Shown here: one piece after another, positions 8,751-17,139 of the stretch
Layout of the letters: the number at the start of each line of letters is the position of its first letter
How positions within the stretch are numbered: the stretch's first letter is position 1
Assembly: GCA_023150805.1 (NCBI GenBank)
Contig: JAKLKF010000029.1
Span: 1-64,000 of the forward strand
Source: Myxococcota bacterium
GTDB lineage: Bacteria > Myxococcota_A > UBA796 > UBA2385
Direction: 5' to 3'
Length of the DNA stretch: 64,000 bases
The notes under the pieces: generated by a model
Database searches by the model: none
Seen by the model: the letters and a program-made list of their open reading frames with translations, nothing else
Told to the model about the DNA's origin: nothing
Translations under genes and position numbers: made by a program

Positions 8751-9623
8751 ATGATCTCCCACGCCTTCCGCCAGGGCCCCGCCATCGGCGCCACGCTGAG
8801 CCTGCTGTTCAGCAAGAAGGGCCAGGCCCAGGCCCCCGAGCCCTTGCTGACCGAGACGGTCGCCCCCCGCCCCCGCGCCCTGGTCGACGACTACCTGCGC
8901 GTCGTCGGCGGTGACCCCAAGGCCTGGGCCGGCCGCCTGCCCCCCCACATGTTCCCGCAGTGGGGCTGGCCCCTCATCACCCGCACCCTGCACGGCCTGC
9001 CCTATGACCTGACCAAGGTCGTCAACGCCGGCTGCACCTGGACGGTGCACGCGCCGCTGCCCGACGACCAGCCCCTGCAGCTCTCCGCCCGCCTGGCCGG
9101 CGTCGACGACGACGGACGCCGCGCCCTGTTCACCATCGAGCTGGAGACCGGCACCGAGCGGGCGCCCGGGGCCCTGTCCTCCACCCTGACCGTCTTCTGT
9201 CCGCTGCCCCGCGGCAAGGACGCGCCCAGGGAGGACAAGAAGCCCAAGCCGACCGTGCCCGCCGACGCCCTGCCCATCGGCGAGCGGCGCCTGCCGGCCG
9301 ACCAGGGCTGGCGCTTCTCCCTGGTCACCGGCGACTTCAACCCCATCCACTGGCTGTCGCCCTACGCCAAGGCCGCGGGCTTCGGCGGGGTCATCCTGCA
9401 CGGCTTCGGCACCGCCGCCATCGCCGCCGAGCTCGTCGTCAAGAACCGCCTCTCCGGCGACGTGGACGGCCTGTCCGGCCTGGAGGCGCGCTTCACCAGC
9501 ACCCTGCGCCTGCCGGCCACGCCGACCGTCTTCCTCGGTCCACCCGAGGGCCGTCGCACCCCCATGTACGTCGGGACCGCCCCCGGTGGCCCCGCCTTCC
9601 TCGTCGGAGCCGTCCATGGCTGA
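8751..9623 (+). CDS. MaoC-like (R)-specific enoyl-CoA hydratase, HtdX-like
   Basis: 290 residues with a double hot-dog layout: a degenerate N-terminal half (about 1-155) and a catalytic C-terminal half. The hydratase-2 motif is present as TGDFNPIHW, giving the catalytic pair Asp195 and His200, followed by AAGFGGVILHG. It would add water to trans-2-enoyl-CoA (or enoyl-ACP) to give a 3-hydroxyacyl thioester. It starts 7 nt after the dehydrogenase stop, with GTGAGGCGCCC ahead of the ATG, and its end overlaps the FabG4 start by 8 nt, so the genes are co-translated. In M. tuberculosis the corresponding HtdX neighbours FabG4; the likeness here is by motif and order. Confidence 0.87.
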   Translation: MISHAFRQGPAIGATLSLLFSKKGQAQAPEPLLTETVAPRPRALVDDYLRVVGGDPKAWAGRLPPHMFPQWGWPLITRTLHGLPYDLTKVVNAGCTWTVHAPLPDDQPLQLSARLAGVDDDGRRALFTIELETGTERAPGALSSTLTVFCPLPRGKDAPREDKKPKPTVPADALPIGERRLPADQGWRFSLVTGDFNPIHWLSPYAKAAGFGGVILHGFGTAAIAAELVVKNRLSGDVDGLSGLEARFTSTLRLPATPTVFLGPPEGRRTPMYVGTAPGGPAFLVGAVHG

Positions 9624-11022
9624 TCGCCTCGTCCTGCTCGGAAAGAACCCCACCGCGCGCAAGCTCGCCGGCAACCTCGGGCTGTCGCTGCCTCCCACGC
9701 TGAAGCGCGACCTGGGGCCGTGGACGGATCGCCCCCTGGAGGGGGTGGAGGTGACGGTCCTGCTCGGGCCGGGCGCCGCCCTGGCCGAGCCCGTTGCCCG
9801 CTGCCTGGCCGAGGCCGGCTGCAGCCCGGCCGTCGGGCCTGGGGAGATCCCCGACGCCTTCGCCCGGCAGGCCCAGGCCTGGGGGCGCCCCGCGCGAAAC
9901 GCCTCGGGCGCCGAGGCTGCCCACGGGATCGTCTTCGACGCCACCGGCCTGCGCACCGTGGACGAGCTGCGGGCGCTGCACACCCTGCTGCACGAGCGGG
10001 TCGGACTGCTCGAGCGCAGCGGCCGGGTCGTGCTGCTCTCCCGGCCGCCCGGCGAGGCGGCGGAGGTCGAGGGGCAGGCCGTGCAGCGCGCCGTCGAGGG
10101 CTTCATGCGCAGCCTGGCCAAGGAGCTCGGCCGCAAGGGCGGCACCGCCAACCAGGTCGTGGTCCCCCACGGCGCCGAGGATCGCCTGCCCGCCCCGCTG
10201 CGCTGGCTGCTCAGCCCCCGCTCCGCCTACGTCTCGGGCCAGCCCCTGCACCTGTCCACGACCGTCCGGGGGCACGAGCCCCGCTGGGCCCGTCCGCTGG
10301 ATGGCAAGGTCGCCCTGGTCACCGGCGCCGCCCGGGGCATCGGCGCCGCCACCGCCCGCGCCCTGGCCCGCGAGGGCGCCCAGGTCGTCGTGCTCGACCG
10401 CCCCGGCGACGAGGCCCACGCCGCCCGGGTCGCCCAGGAGGTCGGGGGCCTGCCGCTGATGGTCGATCTCGGCCAGCCCGACGCCCCCGCCACCGTCGCC
10501 GCCTTCCTCCAGGAGCGCTTCGGCGGCGTCGACATCGTGGTGCACAACGCCGGCGTCACCCGGGACAAGACGCTCGGTCGCATGTCGCGGGAGCTGTGGG
10601 ATCTCACCCTCGACGTCAACCTGCGCGCCGTGCTCCGCCTGCACCAGGCCCTCGAGCCGCTGCTGCGCAGCCACGGCCGGATCGTCTGCCTGTCCAGCAT
10701 CGCCGGCCTGGCCGGCAACGTCGGACAGACCAACTACGCCGCCAGCAAGGCCGCCGTCGCCGGCTTCGTCGCCGCCGCCGCCCCGGGCCTTGGCCGCCGT
10801 GGCGTCGCGCTCAACGCCGTCGCCCCCGGCTTCATCGAGACCCGCATGACCGCCGCCATCCCCGTCGCCACGCGCGAGGTCGCCCGGCGACTGTCCAACC
10901 TGTCCCAGGGTGGCCTGCCCGCCGACGTCGCCGAGGCCATCCTGTTCCTGTCCACCCCCGGCGCCAGCGCGCTGTCCGGCCAGGTGCTGCGCGTCTGCGG
11001 CGGCAGCCTGGTCGGCGCCTGA
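9616..11022 (+). CDS. fabG4: 3-oxoacyl-thioester reductase, high-molecular-weight FabG4 type
   Basis: 468 residues, twice a normal FabG. Residues 1-225 are a flavodoxin-like, non-catalytic N-terminal domain opening ADRLVLLGKNPTARKLAG, as in mycobacterial FabG4. Residues 228-468 are a classic short-chain dehydrogenase: TGAARGIG nucleotide loop (236-243), NAG (311-313), Ser360/361, and catalytic Tyr374 and Lys378 in YAASK. It interconverts 3-oxoacyl- and 3-hydroxyacyl-CoA (or ACP) with NAD(P)H. The ATG at 9616 lies inside the end of the hydratase gene, with GGAGC 5 nt before it. The next gene starts 10 nt after the stop. Direction of the cycle (degradation or synthesis) cannot be decided from sequence. 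Confidence 0.9.
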   Translation: MADRLVLLGKNPTARKLAGNLGLSLPPTLKRDLGPWTDRPLEGVEVTVLLGPGAALAEPVARCLAEAGCSPAVGPGEIPDAFARQAQAWGRPARNASGAEAAHGIVFDATGLRTVDELRALHTLLHERVGLLERSGRVVLLSRPPGEAAEVEGQAVQRAVEGFMRSLAKELGRKGGTANQVVVPHGAEDRLPAPLRWLLSPRSAYVSGQPLHLSTTVRGHEPRWARPLDGKVALVTGAARGIGAATARALAREGAQVVVLDRPGDEAHAARVAQEVGGLPLMVDLGQPDAPATVAAFLQERFGGVDIVVHNAGVTRDKTLGRMSRELWDLTLDVNLRAVLRLHQALEPLLRSHGRIVCLSSIAGLAGNVGQTNYAASKAAVAGFVAAAAPGLGRRGVALNAVAPGFIETRMTAAIPVATREVARRLSNLSQGGLPADVAEAILFLSTPGASALSGQVLRVCGGSLVGA

Positions 11023-11032
11023 GGAGTCCCCC

Positions 11033-12322
11033 ATGCCGCGTCGCGCCGTCGTCGTGGGCGGAGCCCGCACCCCCTTCGTGCGGGCCTTCGCCGAGTACAC
11101 CGACCTGGACACCATCGCCCTGGGTGTGATCGCCGTGCAGGGGGCGCTCCAGCGCCTGGGCCTGCCCTACGCCGCCGTCGAGGCGCTGGTGTGGGGCGGG
11201 GTCATCCTGCCGCCGGCCAGCCCCAACACCGGCCGGGAGATCGTCCTGGACAGTGGCCTGCCCCCCACCGTCCAGGCGTGGACCGTCAGCCGCGCCTGCG
11301 CCTCCAGCCTGCAGGCCATCACCGACGCCGCCGCCCTCATCGAGCGGGGCGAGGCCGACGTCGTCGTCGCCGGCGGCAGCGACTCCACCAGCAACGCCGC
11401 CATCACCATGCCCGAGACCCTGGTCCGCAAGGCCGGCCCGGTCGTGATGAACAGCAAGGCCGGCCCCAAGGACTACCTCGGCCTGCTCGGCAAGCTCTCC
11501 GTCAAGCGCGACCTGCTGCCCCGCCAGCCCCAGGTCGCCGAGCGCAGCACCGGCGAGCTGATGGGCCAGGCCGCCGAGCGCATGGCCGCCCGCAACGGGG
11601 TCGGCCGCCCGGATCAGGACGCCTTCGCCGTGCAGAGCCACCAGCGCGCCGCCGCCGCCATCGCTGCCGGTCGCTTCGACGACGAGGTCGTGCCCGTGCA
11701 CCGCAAGGGCCGCGAGACCGTCTACAAGGACACCATCGTTCGCGCCGACACCAGCCTGGAGAAGATCGGCAAGCTCCGCCCCGCCTTCGCCAGGGACGGC
11801 ACGCTCACGGCCGCCAACAGCTCGGCGCTCACCGACGGCGCGGCCTGCGTCGTGCTCATGTCCGAGGACGCGGCGAAGAAGCACGGACAGACCCCGCTCG
11901 CCCACTTCCGCTCCTGGTCCTACGTCGGCGTCGACCCCAGGGACCAGCTCCTCATGGGCCCCGCCCTGGCCATGCCCCAGGCGCTGGAGCGCGCCGGCCT
12001 CTCCCTGGCCGACTGCGACCGGGTCGACCTGCACGAGGCCTTCGCCGCCCAGGTCCTCTCCGTCCTCAAGATGCTCGAGAGCGACGCCTTCTGCCAGGAG
12101 CGCCTGGGCCGGGAGCGCGCGCTCGGCGCCGTCGACCCCGCGCGCCTCAACGTGCACGGTGGCTCCGTCGCGCTGGGCCACCCCTTCGGCGCCACCGGCG
12201 CCCGCATGGTGCTGACCATGGCCCACGAGCTGCACCGCACCGAGGCCCGCACCGCCCTGCTCGGAGTCTGCGCCGCCGGTGGCTTGGGCGCCGCCGCGGT
12301 CATGGAGCGTCACGGCGGTTGA
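11033..12322 (+). CDS. fadA2: Acetyl-CoA acetyltransferase (thiolase), FadA2-like
   Basis: 429 residues, normal for the trifunctional-type thiolase family. The nucleophile is Cys89 in SRACASSLQ; downstream are HEAFAAQVL, NVHGGSVALGHPFGATGAR with the catalytic histidine, and the second cysteine in LGVCAAGGLG. The enzyme cleaves 3-oxoacyl-CoA to acetyl-CoA and a shortened acyl-CoA, completing the cycle started by the dehydrogenase, hydratase and reductase upstream. The ATG at 11033 has GAGGAG 6 nt before it, and the gap to FabG4 is 10 bp, so it is the last gene of the TetR-led operon. The next gene (12366) has its own ribosome site and an unrelated role. Confidence 0.9.
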   Translation: MPRRAVVVGGARTPFVRAFAEYTDLDTIALGVIAVQGALQRLGLPYAAVEALVWGGVILPPASPNTGREIVLDSGLPPTVQAWTVSRACASSLQAITDAAALIERGEADVVVAGGSDSTSNAAITMPETLVRKAGPVVMNSKAGPKDYLGLLGKLSVKRDLLPRQPQVAERSTGELMGQAAERMAARNGVGRPDQDAFAVQSHQRAAAAIAAGRFDDEVVPVHRKGRETVYKDTIVRADTSLEKIGKLRPAFARDGTLTAANSSALTDGAACVVLMSEDAAKKHGQTPLAHFRSWSYVGVDPRDQLLMGPALAMPQALERAGLSLADCDRVDLHEAFAAQVLSVLKMLESDAFCQERLGRERALGAVDPARLNVHGGSVALGHPFGATGARMVLTMAHELHRTEARTALLGVCAAGGLGAAAVMERHGG

Positions 12323-12365
12323 GCCGACCCCGCGCGGCGTGGCAGCCTTCGCAGACGGAGGCTCC

Positions 12366-14195
12366 ATGCTCGCCCTCTACCTTGCCGGCTGCCTGATCAA
12401 CCGCGACCTCTACGAGGAGCGCCGCGCCGAGCTGACCGACGCCGACCAGGACGGCTTCGCCCAGGCCGAGGACTGCGACGACACCGATCCCGACGTCTTC
12501 CCCGGCGCCGACGAGCGCTGCAACGACCGCGACGACGACTGCGACCAGCTCACCGACGAAGAGGCCGTGGACGCCTCGCCCTGGTACCGCGACGCCGACC
12601 TCGACGGCTTCGGCAACCCCGCCGACCTGGTGCTCGCCTGCCAGCAACCCCAGGGCTACACCCGGGACGACACCGACTGCGACGACCTGCACGACCAGGT
12701 CCACCCCGGCGCCGACGAGGTGCCCTATGACGACTTCGACAACGACTGCCAGGGCGGCGACCTCGTCGACGTCGACGGCGACACCCACGACGCCACCGTC
12801 GCCGGAGGCGACGACTGCGCCGACGAAGACCCCGCCGTCTACCCGGGGGCGGTGGAGACCTGGGCCAACGGCGCCACCGACAACGACTGCGACGGCGACT
12901 ACGGCGCCGCCACCCTGGACTATGGCGCCGAGGCCTGGACCGGAGAGTCCGAGGGTGACAACGCCGGCCGGCGCCTGGCGGCCCTTGGCGACGTGACCGG
13001 CGACGGCCTGGCCGAGTTCGCCGTCGGCGCCATCTACCAGGATCGGGACTACGAGTATGGCGGCGCCATCTACATCGTCTCGGGTGGCGAGCCCGGCCCC
13101 CTGGCCGAGGAAGGCGTGCTGCGGCCGAGCGGGGCGGGCTGGTACCTGGGCGGGGCGCTGGATGGAGGCCAGGATGTGGATGGGGATGGCGTGGCGGACT
13201 TGTTGACCGGATCGGCAGCCATGGACGGTGGGCGTGGGGCGGCCTGGCTGGTTTCAGGAGGCGACCTGCCGAGGGAGGGACAGGAGAAGATGCTCGCGGA
13301 GGCGGCAGCCTGGACCATCGAGGGGACCAACGCCGGCACCTACTTCGGTGCGGCCGTTGCGTACGCTGGGGATGTGAACGGCGACGGCTTGCACGACCTC
13401 ACCGTCGCCGCCACCTTCGAGGACGATGGGTCGTTGGCCGACGCGGGCTGCGTCTATTACTGGTTGGAGCGAGGTGAAGGAGCCAGCACCCAAGGTGACG
13501 CCGACTGGCGATTCTGTGGCTTCTTCGATGGACAGGCGCTTGGGAACCTCGTAGGCCCAGCGGGGGATCAGGACGAGGACGGGTATGACGATGTCATGCT
13601 CAGTGGATACGGTGTGATCGCGGCGATCGTCGGAGGCGGTTCCGCTCCGCCGGAATGGGGCGAGAGCCTGATCTCCGAAGTTGTCGAGGATGTGGATGTC
13701 AGCCGTGCCGACCCATTCATGATCGGAGATGTAGACGGCGATGGCAGGGCTGACCTGGGAGTGGTCATCGACAATGCGGACGTGCACTTTTTCACCCTGC
13801 TTGCAGCCAACCCGTCCAGGGCCCACACCGAACCCACGGCGATCGTCACCTACGGTGGGCAGACCATCTATTCGTTCCAGGTTTCGGATCTCGGTGATCT
13901 GGATGGGGATGGGCGTTCTGAGAGCATGATCCAGCCTCAGGCATACACGTCCGTGGCTTCTTCGAGCATGGCGGTCGTATTTGGCGAGCAGCTCGCTCCG
14001 AGTACAGTGCTGCATCACGACGACCTGGCGTTGCACGCGATGACTGGGCGGGACGATGCTGCCTATGGGCAGCGAATCGTCGTCTCAGACGACGTGGATG
14101 GGGACGGTGACCGGGACATCGTGGTTGGAGGATATGCCGACTTCACGAAGGGCTATCAGACCGGCGCGGTGGTGCTCATCGATCTTCCACAGTAG
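12366..14195 (+). CDS. FG-GAP repeat lipoprotein with MopE-type metal-binding motifs
   Basis: 609 residues. The start MLALYLAGC has a lipobox (LAGC, Cys9) after only eight residues and no basic N-region. Residues 20-190 carry three Asp/Cys-rich units of the putative metal-binding motif type (DCDDTDPDVFPGADE, DNDCDGD). Residues 200-609 hold about seven FG-GAP/VCBS blades (GDVTGDGLAEFAVGA, GDVNGDGLHDLTVAA, GDVDGDGRADLGVV), predicting a calcium-binding beta-propeller on the cell surface. From about 13140 on, codon use changes: GGATGTGGATGGGG-like and A/T-ending codons become common, unlike the strict GC-ending codons elsewhere. The ATG is preceded by GGAGGCTCC. The 3' end overlaps the convergent glycosyltransferase gene by 20 bp. 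A ligand or adhesion role is inference. Confidence 0.85.
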   Translation: MLALYLAGCLINRDLYEERRAELTDADQDGFAQAEDCDDTDPDVFPGADERCNDRDDDCDQLTDEEAVDASPWYRDADLDGFGNPADLVLACQQPQGYTRDDTDCDDLHDQVHPGADEVPYDDFDNDCQGGDLVDVDGDTHDATVAGGDDCADEDPAVYPGAVETWANGATDNDCDGDYGAATLDYGAEAWTGESEGDNAGRRLAALGDVTGDGLAEFAVGAIYQDRDYEYGGAIYIVSGGEPGPLAEEGVLRPSGAGWYLGGALDGGQDVDGDGVADLLTGSAAMDGGRGAAWLVSGGDLPREGQEKMLAEAAAWTIEGTNAGTYFGAAVAYAGDVNGDGLHDLTVAATFEDDGSLADAGCVYYWLERGEGASTQGDADWRFCGFFDGQALGNLVGPAGDQDEDGYDDVMLSGYGVIAAIVGGGSAPPEWGESLISEVVEDVDVSRADPFMIGDVDGDGRADLGVVIDNADVHFFTLLAANPSRAHTEPTAIVTYGGQTIYSFQVSDLGDLDGDGRSESMIQPQAYTSVASSSMAVVFGEQLAPSTVLHHDDLALHAMTGRDDAAYGQRIVVSDDVDGDGDRDIVVGGYADFTKGYQTGAVVLIDLPQ

Positions 14196-16155
14196 TCGGC
14201 GTGTCGACCCACACATACAAGTTCCGGTCCGCCCCGTTGACCGCCTCGTCGTTGAGGAAGGCGACCCGCAGCTCCCCGGGGCCCTCCTCGTCGGCACAGC
14301 CCAGGTCTGCCAGGGCGACGGTGGTCGGGCCCGCCACGTCGAGCTCGGCGGTGACTTCGCAGGCGCCCAGCAGGGACAGGCGCGCGCGGGCCGGCGCGGT
14401 CCCCGCGGCGTCCTGGTCGAGGTGGACCACCGCTTGTGCACGCTCGGGGGCCGTCAGCGGGCGCGACCACAGCTCGGCGTTCCAGAAGAGGCCGAAGCCC
14501 CGCCCCTCCTGCCAGGTGCGGGGCGCGCTCCCGCCCACGAAGAAGAGGCTCTCGGGCGCTGCGGCGAGCAGCGCTTGCTGGGGCCAGCGGCGCGCGGCCG
14601 CGCGGGCGATCTCGGTGCCCTCCTCCAGGCGTCCGGCGGCTGCGAGCGCGACGGCGGCCTCGCGCGCGAGGTGGGGCTGGGAGGGGAAGCGCAGGGAGAG
14701 GGCCCGCAGGCGGGTGGCCGCGAGCGCGGCGTCCGCTCGCGCCGGGGTCTGGCTGTACCACCAGGTGCCACCACCCGAGGGGTACGCCAGGCTTCCGACC
14801 AGGGCGTGGCGGGTCAACAACCCCTCGGGCAGCTCCGGGGCACCGGGGGCGTCCCAGCGTGCCACGCGCAGCCAGTCGGGGCCGGGCTGGGCCTGGCTCA
14901 CCTGGTCGAAGAACCACGCGTCGCCCTGGCCTTGCGCGATGGCCTCGGCCGCCGGCCGATGGGTGAGCCCGCGCATGTCGATGAAGCGCACGTCATGCAG
15001 GTTCCCGAGGATCCCGGCGTCCACCGCCATCAAGCTCGCCCCCTCCGCCAGGTGCCAGGCGGCGAAGACGACGTCGTCGGCGACCGGCGTGTACAGACCC
15101 TGCGTGTACGCCGCGCGCACGCGCGACCCGGTGGGCGGCAGGCGCAGGTCCAGGTTGAAGCGACCGTAGCCGGCGGGGACCAGGAGCAGGCCGGCGAGTG
15201 CGCCGGCGGTGCCCAGGGCCAGGCGGCCGGGCGTCCCGCGCGCGGGCGAAAGGACCACGGCCAGGCTGGCCAGGCTGGCGAGCGCCCCTGGCATGGTCAG
15301 GCGTCCCCAGGTCATCCAGTCGCCGCTTGCGCGGACCAGCACCAGGGCCTGCAGCGCGAGGGGCGCCAGGGCGAGCCAGGCCCGACGGTCTCGTGGCCCG
15401 GAGCGGGTCGCCGCGACGGCGAGGGCGGGACCGGCGACCGCGACCAGGTCGCCGCCGAGCTGGGCCAGGCCGTGTCCGCTCCAGGGCACGCCGGCGACCT
15501 TGACCAGCGCGGAGGTGGGCCACAGCTCGCCGAAGTGCTGGACCCGCAGCACGTGGTAGCCGAGCAGGCCGAGCAGCCCGGCCACGGTGGGCGCCGGCAG
15601 GGCCCAGGGGCTGCCCCCCGCCCGGAGCCCCAGGAGCAGCACGGCCAGCAGGTGCGCCGCGCCCTCGGGTCGCGTGGTGCTGGCCAGCGCCGCCATCGGC
15701 ACGGCCCAGCCGGCTGCGGCGCCCCCGCGCAGGGCGGCGACCCAGGCCAGGCTGAGCAGCAGCGCGTACAGCGAGGTCTCCATGCCCTGCGCGGACCACC
15801 ACGCCAGGGGCGCCCAGGCGGCGACCGCGAGCAGCCCGACGGTGCCGCCGGCGCCCCGCGGCAGCAGCGCGGACAGCAGGGCCAGCACGCCCATCCCGCA
15901 GGCCATGGCCAGGACCTGCGACCACAGGCCGACGTCCAGGTCCAGCAGGACCATGACGGCCATCGCGGCGACCATCAGGAAGTTGGAGTAGCCCTCGACC
16001 ACCTCGCCGGTGGTCCACCGCAGCCGCCCGCTGGACACCCACTCGTGGGCATAGGCCGCCGAGATGTAGACGTCGTCGACGATCTCGGGCCAGGCGGGCG
16101 CGGCCACCCACGCCAGCACCAGGGCGGCCAGCCCCCAGCGCGCGACCCGCTCCAT
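14176..16155 (-). CDS. GT-C membrane glycosyltransferase, arabinofuranosyltransferase-like
   Basis: 659 residues. The N-terminus has a signal anchor and then the GT-C signature IVDDVYISAAYAHEW (Asp27-Asp28), followed by GEVVEGYSNFL, which is typical of AftB-like and ArnT-like polyprenyl-phosphate-sugar transferases. About nine to ten membrane segments span residues 60-345, and the last 300 residues form an extracytoplasmic domain with a TPR-like helical stretch. It would transfer a sugar from a lipid carrier to an outer-surface acceptor; sugar and acceptor are unknown. The ATG at 16155 overlaps the stop of the VWA gene (TGATG), so the two are translationally coupled. It ends 20 bp inside the convergent FG-GAP gene. 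Confidence 0.75.
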   Translation of the reverse strand: MERVARWGLAALVLAWVAAPAWPEIVDDVYISAAYAHEWVSSGRLRWTTGEVVEGYSNFLMVAAMAVMVLLDLDVGLWSQVLAMACGMGVLALLSALLPRGAGGTVGLLAVAAWAPLAWWSAQGMETSLYALLLSLAWVAALRGGAAAGWAVPMAALASTTRPEGAAHLLAVLLLGLRAGGSPWALPAPTVAGLLGLLGYHVLRVQHFGELWPTSALVKVAGVPWSGHGLAQLGGDLVAVAGPALAVAATRSGPRDRRAWLALAPLALQALVLVRASGDWMTWGRLTMPGALASLASLAVVLSPARGTPGRLALGTAGALAGLLLVPAGYGRFNLDLRLPPTGSRVRAAYTQGLYTPVADDVVFAAWHLAEGASLMAVDAGILGNLHDVRFIDMRGLTHRPAAEAIAQGQGDAWFFDQVSQAQPGPDWLRVARWDAPGAPELPEGLLTRHALVGSLAYPSGGGTWWYSQTPARADAALAATRLRALSLRFPSQPHLAREAAVALAAAGRLEEGTEIARAAARRWPQQALLAAAPESLFFVGGSAPRTWQEGRGFGLFWNAELWSRPLTAPERAQAVVHLDQDAAGTAPARARLSLLGACEVTAELDVAGPTTVALADLGCADEEGPGELRVAFLNDEAVNGADRNLYVWVDTPTTVEDR

Positions 16156-17054
16156 CACCCCCCGACCGCGCGAAGCACGGCCTGCACGACCTCCGGCGGC
16201 TGGCGCGCCGACAGGTTCTCCCGGAAGTCCTGGATCCGGCCCCAGCGCTTCGCCACCAGGGCCATCGCGATGTCGACGGCCCGCAGGTCGTCCTCGATCA
16301 CGACGATGCGGTCGTGTCCGATGGCCTCTCCCCACTGCGCGTCGGTCTGCTGGGGCTCCCAGCAGCGCGCGGTCCGCAGGAACCAGGTGTCCCAGCGCGC
16401 GGCGACCCGGCGGAACTCGGCCTGGCAGTCGATGTCCTGCTGCACGTGCTCGCCGAGCACGTCCCGCAGCTCGGCCGGCGTGTGGCCCGGGTGCATCGTG
16501 ATGTCGCCGAAGATGATGCAGAAGGGCCGCCCGGGGTCCTGTGTCGGCGCATGGGGCACGCTGACCCGCTGGTTGAGCCACCGGGCGAAGATGCCGTAGG
16601 ACTCGGGGTTGTCGATGGAGCCGCGGTCCTGGCCCTCGGGGTAGATGCCCTTGAGCACCCGCTCCAGGTCGAAGCCCTTGCCGAAGCCGCTGGCCTGCAG
16701 GGGCCAGCGGAAGGCCCGCGTGTCTCCGATCGCCGCGAAGGCCAGCTCGAGCGCCGGGTCGTACTGGCTCAGCGTGTTGAACAGCAGGGGCAGGCGGTCG
16801 AAGATCTCGGCGGGCCAGTGGGCCATGGAGGCCGTGACGTCCACGCCGATCACCATGGGCTGCCGGCTGTGGCTGCTGACGTCGCGCGAGGGGTCCAGCA
16901 ACTGCCAGTCCGGCTCGCTGCGGCGGCTGTAGGTGCGTGGGCCCTGGGCGCGCGCCCGGGCGGCGTCCTGCTGGCGCTGGGCGGCACCGGCGGGTTGGTA
17001 GCGGTAGGCCGAGGGGTTGGCCCAGTCGGAGGTGTCGTCGTCCCAGGAGTACAT
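16155..17054 (-). CDS. VWA-domain protein with MIDAS site
   Basis: 299 residues. After an Arg/Gln-rich N-terminus, MVIGVDVTASM (67-77) gives a metal-ion-dependent adhesion site of the form D-x-T-x-S (Asp72, Thr74, Ser76). Further elements fitting a von Willebrand A fold are AFAAIGDTRAF and FCIIFGDITMH (third MIDAS aspartate). No signal peptide or membrane segment is visible, so it probably acts in the cytoplasm, as VWA proteins do when partnered with ATPases. Here the partner gene is a membrane glycosyltransferase whose start overlaps this stop. The ATG at 17054 is divergent from the carboxypeptidase gene across 85 bp. Role unknown. Confidence 0.75.
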   Translation of the reverse strand: MYSWDDDTSDWANPSAYRYQPAGAAQRQQDAARARAQGPRTYSRRSEPDWQLLDPSRDVSSHSRQPMVIGVDVTASMAHWPAEIFDRLPLLFNTLSQYDPALELAFAAIGDTRAFRWPLQASGFGKGFDLERVLKGIYPEGQDRGSIDNPESYGIFARWLNQRVSVPHAPTQDPGRPFCIIFGDITMHPGHTPAELRDVLGEHVQQDIDCQAEFRRVAARWDTWFLRTARCWEPQQTDAQWGEAIGHDRIVVIEDDLRAVDIAMALVAKRWGRIQDFRENLSARQPPEVVQAVLRAVGG

Positions 17055-17139
17055 GGCGCCAGTGTACCGACGAGAGAAGTTGATGTGGCACATGAAGTTT
17101 GCTGCTGACACGGCAACAGCCGCGTCGTAGAGTGCGCGG
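17055..17139. promoter_or_regulatory. Divergent promoter region, VWA gene / carboxypeptidase gene
   Basis: The 85-bp gap is AT-richer than its surroundings. TAGAGT (17128-17133) ends 6 nt before the ATG at 17140, which would place the transcription start at the start codon. TTGATG near 17077 may serve as part of a promoter on either strand. Confidence 0.45.
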
